Below are positions 24,137 to 33,057 of a stretch of DNA of 64,000 nucleotides, piece after piece (within the stretch, counting starts at the first letter, position 1; every line of letters begins with the position of its first letter). Below the pieces are notes generated by a model that was given only the letters and a program-made list of their open reading frames with translations, was not told where the DNA came from and searched no databases. The DNA comes from Streptomyces albospinus (GTDB lineage: Bacteria > Actinomycetota > Actinomycetes > Streptomycetales > Streptomycetaceae): assembly GCF_014648695.1 (NCBI RefSeq), contig NZ_BMRP01000010.1:1-64000 (forward strand), given 5' to 3'. A program made the translations under genes and the position numbers.

Positions 24137-25122
24137 CACAGTCTCACTCGGGGGTCGACGACGGCGTAGAGGAGGTCGACGGCCAGGTTGGCGACGACGA
24201 TGAAGGTGGCGGCGAGGAGGGTGACGCCGAGGATCACCGGTTGGTCACCGGTGGAGAGGGCGCCGTAGAAGAGTCGCCCGATGCCGGGGAGCCCGAAGAT
24301 GGATTCGGTGATCACCGCGCCCGCGAGCAGTCCGCCCAGGTCCATGCCGAACAGGGTGAGGATCGGTGTCATGCCGGAGCGCAGGCCGTGCTTGACGACG
24401 ACGGTGCGGCGGGGCAGGCCCTTGGCGCGGGCGGTGCGGATGTAGGGCTCCGCCATCGTCTCGATCATCGAACTGCGGCTCTGGCGGGCGTACATGGCCG
24501 CGTACAGGATGGCGAGTGCCAGCCACGGCAGCAGCAGGTTCGAGGCCCAGCGTGCGGGATCGTCGGTGAAGGGCACATAACTGGGGTACGGGAGCAGGCC
24601 CGCCACCCGGATGAGGCCGTAGATCAGCATCATCGAGGTGAAGTAGACGGGCAGTGAGGCGGCGCCGACCGCGCCGACCATCAGGACCCGGTCGGTGAGG
24701 GTGTCCTTGCGCAGCGCCGCGGCCACCCCGGCGCTCAGGCCGAGGGCCAGCCACAGCACCGCGGCCCCCAGGGCGAGCGAGGCGGAGACCGGCAGGCGGT
24801 CCATGAGGAGGTCCCAGACGGCCTCGCTGTTCTCGTACGAGTAGCCCAGGCACGGAAATCCGCAGTGCAGGGCGTAGTGGCCGCTGCCCATCGTGCGGCC
24901 GGTGAAGATGCCGGAGAGGAAGTCCCAGAACTGCCGCCACAGGGGCTCGTCGAGCCCCATGTGCGAGCGGATCGCGGCCAGGCGGTCGGCGCTGCACGCC
25001 TTGCCGCAGGCCGCGGCGGCCGGGTCGGAGGGCAGGACGTAGAAAATGGTGAAGGTGACCGCGGCGACGGCGATCAGCACACCGATGACGCCGGCCAGTC
25101 GGCGCAGGGTGTAGAGGATCAT
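24136..25122 (-). CDS. dppB: Peptide ABC transporter permease (DppB type)
   Basis: A 328-residue inner-membrane permease of the BPD_transp_1 family with about six membrane helices and the usual N-terminal extracytoplasmic loop after the first helix (LAGVIGVLIAVAAVTFTIFY). The EAA-type loop reads RAKGLPRRTVVVKHGLRSGM. Two cysteines in the periplasmic loop (AACGKACSADR) are unusual but not unknown. It starts at an ATG overlapping the dppC stop. It forms the channel with DppC. Confidence 0.9.
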   Translation of the reverse strand: MILYTLRRLAGVIGVLIAVAAVTFTIFYVLPSDPAAAACGKACSADRLAAIRSHMGLDEPLWRQFWDFLSGIFTGRTMGSGHYALHCGFPCLGYSYENSEAVWDLLMDRLPVSASLALGAAVLWLALGLSAGVAAALRKDTLTDRVLMVGAVGAASLPVYFTSMMLIYGLIRVAGLLPYPSYVPFTDDPARWASNLLLPWLALAILYAAMYARQSRSSMIETMAEPYIRTARAKGLPRRTVVVKHGLRSGMTPILTLFGMDLGGLLAGAVITESIFGLPGIGRLFYGALSTGDQPVILGVTLLAATFIVVANLAVDLLYAVVDPRVRL

Positions 25123-26078
25123 GTCCGGCTTCCCCTCGGGTCGAGGATGTCCCGCAGGGCGTCGCCGAGCAGCGTGAACGCGAGCACGGTCAGGAACAGA
25201 CAGGCACTCGGGATGACGAAGTACATGGGGTCCGTGTCGTAGAAGGAGACGCTCTCGGCGATCATCTGGCCCCAGGACGGAGTGGGCGGGCGGACGCCGA
25301 CGCCCAGATAGCTCAGGGCGGCCTCGGTGGCGATCATTCCGGGAACGATCAGGGTGGTGTAGGCGATGACGGGTCCCGCGACGCCGGGCAGGACGTCGCG
25401 GGTGAGGATCCGCCAGGAGCCGGCGCCGCCGACCCGGGCCGCGTCGACGTATTCGCGGTGTCTGAGCGAGAGTGTCTGGCCACGGACGACGCGGGCGACG
25501 CCGGGCCAGCCGAACAGGCCGATGACCGCGGTCATCAGCACGATCCGGTTGACGTCCTTGGCCACCGACATCATGGCGATCATGAAGATGAGGGAGGGGA
25601 AGGACATGGTGAGGTCCATGACCCTGCTCAGGACCGCGTCGGTACGGCCGCCGAAGTAGCCGGCCGCGATCCCGGCCGCCGTCCCGGCGATCACGACGAT
25701 CGCGGTGGCCGTGAGGGCGATGAGCAGGGAGACCTGGGCGCCGTGCACGACGCGGGCGAACAGATCGCGCCCGGTGACCGGTTCGACGCCCAGCCAGTGC
25801 TGTGCGGAGATCCCGCCGAGCGGCCCGACGGGGGTGCCGCCCAGGTAGGGATCGACGGCGGTTCTGTCGAAGTCGTCGGGCGACCAGCCGGCGAGCGCAC
25901 TCAGCAGCGGGGCGGCGGCTGCCATGAACAGGAACAGCCCGACGACGGCGAGGGAGATCTTGACGGAGGTGCGCCGGCTCAGTTCACGGCGGGCCAGTCG
26001 CCACGGGCTGCTGGGCACGGCGGAGGTGGGGACCGCCGCCGCCGTCGCGGCGGGCGGTGCGGGTGCGGACGGGTGCAT
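25119..26078 (-). CDS. dppC: Peptide ABC transporter permease (DppC type)
   Basis: A 319-residue permease with an N-terminal OppC-type extension and six membrane helices; the EAA loop is ARVGGAGSWRILTRDVLPG. GAGGGGAG precedes the ATG at 26078, only 15 bp after the binding-protein stop. Together with DppB it forms the membrane pore. Confidence 0.9.
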   Translation of the reverse strand: MHPSAPAPPAATAAAVPTSAVPSSPWRLARRELSRRTSVKISLAVVGLFLFMAAAAPLLSALAGWSPDDFDRTAVDPYLGGTPVGPLGGISAQHWLGVEPVTGRDLFARVVHGAQVSLLIALTATAIVVIAGTAAGIAAGYFGGRTDAVLSRVMDLTMSFPSLIFMIAMMSVAKDVNRIVLMTAVIGLFGWPGVARVVRGQTLSLRHREYVDAARVGGAGSWRILTRDVLPGVAGPVIAYTTLIVPGMIATEAALSYLGVGVRPPTPSWGQMIAESVSFYDTDPMYFVIPSACLFLTVLAFTLLGDALRDILDPRGSRT

Positions 26079-26093
26079 GGGACCGAACTCCCC

Positions 26094-27830
26094 TCAGTTC
26101 GCTGATTTGGACGGGTCCTTGAGGCCCACGGAGGCGTAGTCCAGCTGCCCGCCGAAGGAGGTCTGGCCGTATGCGCCCGCGATGTTGCTGCCGAGTACCA
26201 GGGGCCAGCGGCGCACCAGGACCGGGACGGCGGGGGCCTTCTTGAGGATCTCGCCGTCGAGCTGCCGCCAGGCGTCGTTGGCCTGCCGGGTGTCGGTCAT
26301 CGCGGCGATCTCGTCCATCCGCCGCATGGTCGGACGGTCGCGGAAGAGGGAGTGGTTTCCGGAGTTGCCCTTCTCCTTGATGTAGCGGCCGTCGAAGACG
26401 AAGGGGAGGAAGGTCGATCCGGAGGGGTAGTCGGGGCACCACCCCGTATAGACGAGATCGGTGCGGTTGGTGGTGTCGCCGATGGTGGCGTAGAACGCCG
26501 ACGGGTCGACGGTGTTGATGGTGACCTTGATGCCGGCCCTGGCCAGGGACTGCTGGATGGCCTCGGCACGGCCCTTGTCACCGGTCGAGACGGTGATCTC
26601 GGTGGCGAAGCCGCCCGGCTTGCCCGCCTCCTTGAGCAGTTGCCTGGCCTTGGCGGTGTCTCCGGTCGCGGGGATACCGAGGGTGTCCGGCTGCTTGCCG
26701 CCGAAGAGCGTGGCGGGCATGTAGGCGGTGGACAGGTCGTTGAAGGCCGGGCCGCCGGATGCGGTCAGTACGGAGTCCTTGTCGAGGGCGTACTGCACCG
26801 CCTGACGGACCTTCACGTCGTTGAACGGGGCCCGCCCGGTGTGCATCTGGAGCATGTCCGTGCAGTTCTGGGACTCCGCCAGCAGGCGGTTGCGGACCTC
26901 GGGGTGCGGCAGCACCTTGGCCGCGCTCTCCGGCCGCAGCGCGGACCAGGGGACAGCGGAGGCGTCCGCGCCCTGGCCGGCGATGAGCCGGTCGTCGATC
27001 TGGTTGGCCTTCAGTCCCATCACCACGACCAGCTTGTCCGGGTATGCCTTGCGGACCGGGTCGGTCTTCGGATCCCAGTACGGATTGCGGACCAGCACGA
27101 GCCGCTTGCCCCGCCCGTACGACTCGATCTTGTACGGGCCCGAGGAGAACGGCCGGTTGTCGTAGCGCGGTCCGCTGTCCCGGGACGTGGGCACGGGGGC
27201 GAAGGTCGGCAGCACCGTGGCGTCGGGGAACTCGGCGAAGGGCTTGCGGAGTTCGAAGACGATCGTGTGGTCGTCCGGTGTCCTGACGGAGTCGAGGTGA
27301 CCGCCCTGTGCGGGCCCCTTGTACCCCTCGGCGCCGACCAGGTAGCGGGCCGCGTAGTCGGCGCCGCCGGGCAGGTCGGGTGAGAAGGACCGCTCCACGT
27401 TGTACTTGACGTCCTGGGCGGTGACGGGCGTCCCGTCCTCGTATCTGACGCCCTTCTTCAGATGGAAGGTCCAGGTCCGGGCGCCGTTGGAGGAGGTGCC
27501 GAGGTCGGTGGCGAGATCGGGGACGAGTGTGCCGCCCGCGGTGCCGGGGGACGCTCGGTAGGTCACCAGGGTGCGGTAGAGCAGCCTGGTGCCGAAGTCC
27601 ATGGTGCTGACGACCCAGTTGCGGGCCGGGTCGAGGTGGTCGAAGTCCTGGTCGGACAGGACGGTGAGGGTGCCGCCCCGCTTCGGGGTGCCGCCGACGA
27701 CCGCGCCCTGGTTGGCGAGAGCGGGGTTCTTGCCGTCCGCGGAGCGCTTGCCGCCGGAGCAGCCGGCGGTGCCGAGGACGAGGACGGCCGTCAGTGGGAC
27801 GGCGAGGGCGGTGCAGGTGCGCTTGTTCAT
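26094..27830 (-). CDS. Peptide/nickel-type solute-binding lipoprotein
   Basis: A 578-residue SBP_bac_5 (cluster C) lipoprotein, first gene of the importer operon. The signal peptide ends in the lipobox LGTAGC, so the protein is anchored outside the membrane. The family signature follows (LTVLSDQDFDHLDPARNW; later YEDGTPVTAQDVKYNVERSF). The start at 27830 is set by the signal peptide. A divergent promoter region separates it from the D-hydroxyproline dehydrogenase genes, and its predicted promoter overlaps a candidate GntR site. The context suggests capture of hydroxyproline-rich di- or oligopeptides, but ligand specificity is not readable. Confidence 0.9.
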   Translation of the reverse strand: MNKRTCTALAVPLTAVLVLGTAGCSGGKRSADGKNPALANQGAVVGGTPKRGGTLTVLSDQDFDHLDPARNWVVSTMDFGTRLLYRTLVTYRASPGTAGGTLVPDLATDLGTSSNGARTWTFHLKKGVRYEDGTPVTAQDVKYNVERSFSPDLPGGADYAARYLVGAEGYKGPAQGGHLDSVRTPDDHTIVFELRKPFAEFPDATVLPTFAPVPTSRDSGPRYDNRPFSSGPYKIESYGRGKRLVLVRNPYWDPKTDPVRKAYPDKLVVVMGLKANQIDDRLIAGQGADASAVPWSALRPESAAKVLPHPEVRNRLLAESQNCTDMLQMHTGRAPFNDVKVRQAVQYALDKDSVLTASGGPAFNDLSTAYMPATLFGGKQPDTLGIPATGDTAKARQLLKEAGKPGGFATEITVSTGDKGRAEAIQQSLARAGIKVTINTVDPSAFYATIGDTTNRTDLVYTGWCPDYPSGSTFLPFVFDGRYIKEKGNSGNHSLFRDRPTMRRMDEIAAMTDTRQANDAWRQLDGEILKKAPAVPVLVRRWPLVLGSNIAGAYGQTSFGGQLDYASVGLKDPSKSAN

Positions 27831-27882
27831 GAGCAAGTCCACTCCGTGAGCAGTCGAACAGCCGCGCAGGCCGGAAGCCCGT

Positions 27883-27911
27883 AAAATAGTAATGTGAAAT
27901 TGCACTGACAA
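27883..27911 (-). promoter_or_regulatory. Promoter TTGTCA-N17-TATTTT of the peptide importer, with operator-like site
   Basis: Read on the minus strand, -35 TTGTCA (27911-27906) and -10 TATTTT (27888-27883) have ideal 17-bp spacing. The spacer holds AGTAAT-GTGAA-ATTGCACT (27889-27906 on plus), an imperfect dyad AGT..AAT/ATT..ACT related to sites at 28004-28024 and near 34,455. A bound GntR protein would block the promoter. Confidence 0.55.
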
Positions 27912-27992
27912 GATGTCGACCGCTCCCGTTACCCAGCTGTGCTCAAGGGTCAAATCGGCTCGGACGCAAGGGGATTGGCGCCGCGAGGTCCC

Positions 27993-28024
27993 TTGGCAAC
28001 GGCAGTGCAATGTGAAATATTACT
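27993..28024 (+). promoter_or_regulatory. Promoter and operator-like site of the hydroxyproline operon
   Basis: TTGGCA (27993-27998) and TATTAC (28018-28023) form a promoter with a long (19-bp) spacer. The overlapping AGTGCAATGTGAAATATTAC (from 28004) has the same AGT..AAT and ATT.ACT ends and AATGTGAAAT core as the importer site. The start point would be close to the first gene's start codon, where no ribosome site is seen. Confidence 0.5.
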
Positions 28025-28033
28025 GACGTGCCC

Positions 28034-29188
28034 ATGAGAAACCCCCCGGATCTCATCGTCGTCGGTGCCGGCGTGGTCGGCGCCGCCTGTGCGTACTACG
28101 CGGCCCGCGCCGGCCTGACCGTCACCGTGATCGACCGCGGCTCCGTCGCCGGTGGAACCACCGGTGCCGGCGAGGGCAACCTGCTGGTGTCCGACAAGGA
28201 GCCCGGCCCCGAACTCGAACTCGCCCTGTTCTCAGCGGAGTTGTGGCGCGAACTGGCCGAGGTCCTGCCGCCGCGGATCGAGTACGAGGCCAAAGGCGGC
28301 CTCGTCGTCGCCTCCGACGGACAGGCCATGGCCGCCCTGCGGGACTTCGCCGCACGCCAGGCGCAGCACGGGGTCTCGACCGAAACGGTGCCCGGCGAAC
28401 GGCTCCGCGAACTGGAACCCCACCTGGCGCCGGACCTCATGGGCGGTGTGCACTATCCGCAGGACGCGCAGGTGCAGCCCGCTCTCGCCGCCGCCCACCT
28501 GCTCCGCGCGGCCGGCGACCGGCTGCAACTGCGGCTCGGCGAGGAAGTGACCGCGATCCTCACCGGGCCCTCCGGAGAGGTCCGGGGAGTGCGGACATCC
28601 ACCGGTGAACTGCACGCCCCGTACGTCGTGAACGCGGCCGGGAGCTGGGGCGGCGAACTGGCCCGGCTCGCCGGCGTGGAACTGCCGGTGCTTCCCCGGC
28701 GCGGCTTCGTGCTCGTCACCGAGCCGCTGCCCCGCGTGGTGCGGCGCAAGGTGTACGCCGCGGACTATGTCGCCGACGTCGCCAGCGACTCCGCGGCCCT
28801 CCAGACCTCGGCCGTCGTCGAAGGCACCCCGGCCGGCCCCGTCCTGATCGGTGCCAGTCGCGAACGCGTCGGCTTCGACCGCTCCCTGTCGGTGGAGGCG
28901 CTGCGCCGCCTCGCCGGGCAGGCGGTACGGCTCTTCCCGGTCCTCGCCACCGTGCGGGCCCTGCGCACGTACGCGGGCTTCCGCCCCTATCTGCCCGACC
29001 ACCTGCCCGCGATCGGTCCCGACCCGCGCAGACCGGGGCTGCTGCACGCCTGCGGCCACGAAGGAGCGGGCATCGGTCTCGCCCCGGCCACCGGCCGGAT
29101 CATCGCGGAGAGTCTGACGGACGGACAACTCCCGTTGGATATCGCACCGTTCCGTCCCGACCGGTTCGGCGGGGGAGAGGCCCGATGA
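28034..29188 (+). CDS. FAD-dependent D-hydroxyproline dehydrogenase, DAO-fold subunit
   Basis: A 384-residue flavoprotein of the D-amino-acid oxidase (DAO) family: N-terminal dinucleotide fold VVGAGVVGAACAYYAARAG followed by VIDRGSVAGGTTGAG, and a C-terminal FAD/substrate part RTYAGFRPYLPDHLPAIGP with HEGAGIGLAPATG. It is the catalytic subunit of HcnABC-like dehydrogenases, which oxidise cis-4-hydroxy-D-proline to pyrroline-4-hydroxy-2-carboxylate. ATG at 28034 (GTG at 28028 possible); there is no ribosome site, so the message may be leaderless. First gene of an eight-gene run (through 36515). The next two genes encode the [2Fe-2S] and second flavin subunits. Confidence 0.88.
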   Translation: MRNPPDLIVVGAGVVGAACAYYAARAGLTVTVIDRGSVAGGTTGAGEGNLLVSDKEPGPELELALFSAELWRELAEVLPPRIEYEAKGGLVVASDGQAMAALRDFAARQAQHGVSTETVPGERLRELEPHLAPDLMGGVHYPQDAQVQPALAAAHLLRAAGDRLQLRLGEEVTAILTGPSGEVRGVRTSTGELHAPYVVNAAGSWGGELARLAGVELPVLPRRGFVLVTEPLPRVVRRKVYAADYVADVASDSAALQTSAVVEGTPAGPVLIGASRERVGFDRSLSVEALRRLAGQAVRLFPVLATVRALRTYAGFRPYLPDHLPAIGPDPRRPGLLHACGHEGAGIGLAPATGRIIAESLTDGQLPLDIAPFRPDRFGGGEAR

Positions 29189-29236
29189 CCTCTGCCCCCG
29201 GCCCTCGCCCCGACGTCCCGCGAAAGGAGCCGCGCC

Positions 29237-29557
29237 ATGGCGCGTGACCGCAGCCCCGCCGAGCTCGTGGGTGCGGCGCCCGACACCGCATTCGAGATCA
29301 CCTTCGACGGGCGGCCGATCACCGCACTGCCCGGCCAGTCCGTGGCCGCCGCACTGTGGGCCGCAGGCATTCTCGCCTGGCGCACCACCCGCGCCGGTGG
29401 CCGGCCGCGCGGCGCCTTCTGCGGCATCGGGCACTGCTTCGACTGCCTCGCCACCGTCAACGGGCAACCCAACCGCCGGGCCTGCCTGGTCCCGGCGCAT
29501 CCCGGCGACACCGTCACCACCCAGGAAGGACACGGCCATGACGAGCTCGCCGTCTGA
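29237..29557 (+). CDS. [2Fe-2S] small subunit of D-hydroxyproline dehydrogenase
   Basis: A 106-residue ferredoxin-like protein. Cysteines at 62, 67, 70 and 83 in the pattern C-x4-C-x2-C-x12-C bind a plant-type [2Fe-2S] cluster (FCGIGHCFDC, then RRACLVP). AAAGGAG ribosome site before the ATG at 29237. It would relay electrons between the two flavin subunits, as in HcnA-type subunits of hydrogen-cyanide synthase and D-hydroxyproline dehydrogenase. The next gene starts inside its 3' end (20-bp overlap), indicating coupled translation. Confidence 0.88.
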   Translation: MARDRSPAELVGAAPDTAFEITFDGRPITALPGQSVAAALWAAGILAWRTTRAGGRPRGAFCGIGHCFDCLATVNGQPNRRACLVPAHPGDTVTTQEGHGHDELAV

Positions 29558-31031
29558 CGAACCGGAGTACGACCTCGCGGTGATCGGTGCCGGCGCCGCG
29601 GGCCTCGCCGGTGCCGTCACCGCCGCTGAACTCGGCCTGTCCGTCGCCCTGTTGGACACCGCAGCACACCCGGGCGGGCAGTTCTACCGGCATCCCGCCC
29701 CAGCACTCGGCGCCACCCGTCCCGAGGCCCTGCACCACGACTGGTCCACCTTCGACGAGCTGCGCCGCCGCCTGGCGGACAGTGACGCGAGGTATCTGGC
29801 CGGACACCATGTCTGGACGGTCGTCCGGACGGAGCCGAGGAGGGACCGGTGGGAGGTGCACGCCGCCACCGGAGCGGACGGCAACGGGGAGCGCCCGGTC
29901 CGGGTGCGGGCCCGCGCGGTCCTGCTCGCCACCGGCGCGTACGAGCGTCAACTGCCCTTCCCCGGCTGGACGTTGCCAGGAGTGGTGGGTGCCGGGGGAG
30001 CGCAGGCGATGCTGAAGTCCGGTCTGGTGCTGCCCGGACGGCGGGTGGTGGTGGCGGGCAGCGGTCCGCTGCTGCTGGCCGTCGCCGCGTCGCTCGCCAC
30101 GGCGGGGGCCCGCGTCCCGGCGGTGGTCGAGGCGTCCGGCTACCTCGGCTACGCCCGCCACCCCCGCGCCCTCGCCGCCGACGTGCACAAGTTGGCTGAG
30201 GCCGCGGTGCACGGCACGGCGCTGCTGCGGCACCGGGTGCGGCTGCGCACCCGCAGCGCGGTGACCCAGGTGCACGGGGCCGACCGTGTGGAGGCCGTCA
30301 CGGTCTCCCGGCTCGACCGTGACTGGCGGCCCGTACCGGGGACCGGCCGGCGGATCGCCTGCGACGCCCTGGCGGTGGGGCACGGCCTGGTCCCGCAGCT
30401 CGAACTCGCCACCGGCCTGGGCTGTGCCACCCGGCGTACCCAGGACGGCACATCCGCCCTCGACCTCGACGCGGACCAGCAGACTTCCGTCCCCGGCATC
30501 TGGGCGGCAGGCGAGACGGGCGGCGTCGGTGGCGTCCGACTCGCCTGCGTGGAGGGTGAGTTGGCGGGTGTCGCGATTGCGGCCCGGTTGCGCGAGCGGC
30601 CTGCGCTCACCGCCGGCGGGCGCGTCCGTGCGCTGCGCCGCCGCCGCGACCGGATGCGCGCCTTCGCGGCCGTGATGGCCGCCGCACACGCACCCGGCCC
30701 CGGATGGAGCCGGTGGCTGGACGATGCGACGGACGTGTGCCGTTGCGAGGAAGTCACCGCGGGCCGCATCCGCGAGGCGGTGACCGACTACGGCGCCCGG
30801 GACGCCCGCACCGTCAAACTCCTCACCCGCGCCGGCATGGGCTGGTGCCAGGGCCGGATGTGCGGGACGGCCGTGGCCTGCCTGGTGGGGGAGGGGCAGG
30901 GCGCGCAGCTGCCGCCGTCACCGGAGCGTCGGCCGCTGGCCGTACCGGTCCGGTTGGAGATGCTCGCCGCCCTCGCCGAAACGGCCGCCCGGGAAAACCC
31001 GCCCTCGAAGGCACCACAGCCTCCTGGATGA
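29538..31031 (+). CDS. FAD/NAD(P)-binding subunit of D-hydroxyproline dehydrogenase with BFD-type [2Fe-2S] domain
   Basis: A 497-residue protein. The N-terminal FAD fold is DLAVIGAGAAGLAGAVTAAE; a second nucleotide-binding segment VVVAGSGPLLLAVAASLA follows near residue 170. The C-terminal BFD-like domain (from residue 401) has C401-x-C403 and C437-x4-C442 for another [2Fe-2S] cluster. Ribosome site GGAAGGA; the start overlaps the previous gene. The layout matches the HcnB/alpha subunit of heterotrimeric amine/imino-acid dehydrogenases. The natural electron acceptor is not visible. Confidence 0.87.
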   Translation: MTSSPSDEPEYDLAVIGAGAAGLAGAVTAAELGLSVALLDTAAHPGGQFYRHPAPALGATRPEALHHDWSTFDELRRRLADSDARYLAGHHVWTVVRTEPRRDRWEVHAATGADGNGERPVRVRARAVLLATGAYERQLPFPGWTLPGVVGAGGAQAMLKSGLVLPGRRVVVAGSGPLLLAVAASLATAGARVPAVVEASGYLGYARHPRALAADVHKLAEAAVHGTALLRHRVRLRTRSAVTQVHGADRVEAVTVSRLDRDWRPVPGTGRRIACDALAVGHGLVPQLELATGLGCATRRTQDGTSALDLDADQQTSVPGIWAAGETGGVGGVRLACVEGELAGVAIAARLRERPALTAGGRVRALRRRRDRMRAFAAVMAAAHAPGPGWSRWLDDATDVCRCEEVTAGRIREAVTDYGARDARTVKLLTRAGMGWCQGRMCGTAVACLVGEGQGAQLPPSPERRPLAVPVRLEMLAALAETAARENPPSKAPQPPG

Positions 31032-31116
31032 GCTGCCACACACCACAGAACAACTGCCACCCACCACAGGAACCGCCCCGCCCCACCGCATCCGCCTCAT
31101 AAGAAGGGCTCCCTCC

Positions 31117-32037
31117 ATGACCACCACCTCCGCCGTCACCGACTGGAGCGCAGAGCGCCCCTGGCGCGGCATCATGGTCGCCACCGCCCTCCCCCTGCGG
31201 GAGGACCTGTCCGTCGACTACGACGCGTATGCCGCACACGTCCGCCGCCTCGTCGACGACGGCTGCGACGGGGTCGTGCCCAACGGCTCCCTCGGCGAGT
31301 ACCAGACGCTGACCGACGAGGAACGTGCCCGTGTGGTGCGCACCGCCGTCGAGGCGGCCGGCGACGGTGCGCGTGTGATGCCCGGCGTGGCCGCGTACGG
31401 CAGTGCCGAGGCGCGCCGCTGGGCCGAGCAGGCCGCCGAAGCGGGCTGCGGCAGCGTCCTGCTGCTGCCGCCCAACGCCTACCGCGCCGACGAGTCCGCC
31501 GTGCGCGGCCACTACGCCGAGGTCGCGAAGGCCGGCCTGCCCGTCGTGGCCTACAACAACCCCATCGACACCAAGGTCGACCTGACCCCCGGGCACCTCG
31601 CCCACCTCCACGGCGAGGGCAGCATCGTCGCGGTCAAGGAGTTCACCGGAGACGTCCGCCGGGCATACGAACTGGCCGAACTCGCCCCTGGACTCGACCT
31701 GTTGATCGGCGCGGACGACGTACTGGTGGAGCTCGCACTGGCCGGTGCCGTCGGCTGGATCGCCGGATACCCCAATGCCTTCCCCGCCGCCTGCGCCGAG
31801 CTCTACCGCGCCGCCGTGGCCCACGACCTGCACACCGCCCTGCCGTTGTACAAGTCCCTGCACCCCCTGCTGCGCTGGGACTCCAGGACCGAGTTCGTGC
31901 AGGCCATCAAGTGCTCCATGGACATCGTCGGCCGCCACGGGGGTCCCACCCGGCCGCCGCGTCTGCCGCTGCCCGCGGGGATCGCGGCCGAGGTACGGGC
32001 CATCACCGAGAAGGCCGTCGCGGCCGGCCACCACTGA
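31117..32037 (+). CDS. DapA-family pyrroline-4-hydroxy-2-carboxylate deaminase
   Basis: A 306-residue TIM-barrel protein of the dihydrodipicolinate synthase family. The Schiff-base lysine is Lys174 (IVAVKEFTGD) and the catalytic tyrosine Tyr146 (VVAYNNPID). AAGAAGG ribosome site. In hydroxyproline catabolism, members of this family convert pyrroline-4-hydroxy-2-carboxylate to 2-oxoglutarate semialdehyde with loss of ammonia. The specific function is assigned from context between dehydrogenase and epimerase genes; the family alone also includes sugar-acid aldolases and dehydratases. Confidence 0.85.
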   Translation: MTTTSAVTDWSAERPWRGIMVATALPLREDLSVDYDAYAAHVRRLVDDGCDGVVPNGSLGEYQTLTDEERARVVRTAVEAAGDGARVMPGVAAYGSAEARRWAEQAAEAGCGSVLLLPPNAYRADESAVRGHYAEVAKAGLPVVAYNNPIDTKVDLTPGHLAHLHGEGSIVAVKEFTGDVRRAYELAELAPGLDLLIGADDVLVELALAGAVGWIAGYPNAFPAACAELYRAAVAHDLHTALPLYKSLHPLLRWDSRTEFVQAIKCSMDIVGRHGGPTRPPRLPLPAGIAAEVRAITEKAVAAGHH

Positions 32038-32052
32038 CCCGGAGGGAGACCC

Positions 32053-33057
32053 ATGCGCACCCGCCACGTCTTCCACGCGGTCGACTCGCACACCGAGGGC
32101 ATGCCCACGCGCGTGATCACCGGCGGTGTCGGGGTGATCCCCGGCACCACCATGGCCGAACGCAGGCTGCACTTCATCGAGCATCTGGACCACCTGCGCA
32201 CCCTGCTCATGTACGAGCCGCGGGGCCATGCCTCGATGAGCGGCGCCATCCTCCAGCCCCCGACCCGCCCCGACGCCGACTACGGCGTCCTGTTCATCGA
32301 GGTCTCCGGTCTCCTGCCGATGTGCGGACACGGCACCATCGGCGTGGCCACCGTCCTCGTCGAGACCGGCATGGTCCCGGTCACCGAGCCCGTCACCACC
32401 GTCCGCCTCGACACACCCGCCGGCCTGGTCGGCGTCGAGGTGCAGGTCGAGGACGGACAGGCCACGGCGGTCACGCTCACCAACGTGCCGGCCTTCTGCC
32501 TCGGCCTCGACCGCAAGGTGAAGGTACCGGGCCATGGCACGGTCACCTACGACCTCGCCTTCGGCGGCAACTTCTACGCCTTCGTCGAACTCGATGCGCT
32601 GGGGCTGCCGTTCGACCGCGCCCGCAAGGACGACCTGCTCGCCGCGGGACTCGCCATCATGGACGCGGTCAACGCCTCGCCCGACCGGCCCGTGCATCCC
32701 ACCCAGCCGGAGATCGCCGGCGTCAAACACGTCTACCTCGCCGCTCCCGGCTCCGACGCCCAGCGCTCACGCCACGCCATGGCCATCCACCCGGGCTGGT
32801 TCGACCGCTCCCCGTGCGGCACCGGCACCAGCGCGCGGATGGCCCAGCTGCACGCCCGCGGCGAGCTGCCGCTGGAACGGGACTTCATCAACGAGTCGTT
32901 CATCGGTACCCGGTTCACCGGCCGCCTCGTCGCCGAGACGCAGACCGGCGGCATCCCCGCCGTCGTGCCCCGCATCACCGGACGCGCCTGGATCACCGGC
33001 ACCGCCCAGTACTTCCTCGACCCCGACGACCCCTTCCCCGGAGGCTTCCTCCTGTGA
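32053..33057 (+). CDS. 4-hydroxyproline 2-epimerase (proline racemase family)
   Basis: A 334-residue proline-racemase-family enzyme. Both catalytic cysteines are present: Cys91 in PMCGHGTIG and Cys255 in RSPCGTGTSARMA. This makes it an epimerase or racemase rather than a trans-3-hydroxyproline dehydratase, which has Thr at the first site. It would interconvert trans-4-hydroxy-L-proline and cis-4-hydroxy-D-proline, the substrate of the dehydrogenase encoded upstream. GGAGGG ribosome site; its stop overlaps the GTG of the next gene. Confidence 0.9.
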   Translation: MRTRHVFHAVDSHTEGMPTRVITGGVGVIPGTTMAERRLHFIEHLDHLRTLLMYEPRGHASMSGAILQPPTRPDADYGVLFIEVSGLLPMCGHGTIGVATVLVETGMVPVTEPVTTVRLDTPAGLVGVEVQVEDGQATAVTLTNVPAFCLGLDRKVKVPGHGTVTYDLAFGGNFYAFVELDALGLPFDRARKDDLLAAGLAIMDAVNASPDRPVHPTQPEIAGVKHVYLAAPGSDAQRSRHAMAIHPGWFDRSPCGTGTSARMAQLHARGELPLERDFINESFIGTRFTGRLVAETQTGGIPAVVPRITGRAWITGTAQYFLDPDDPFPGGFLL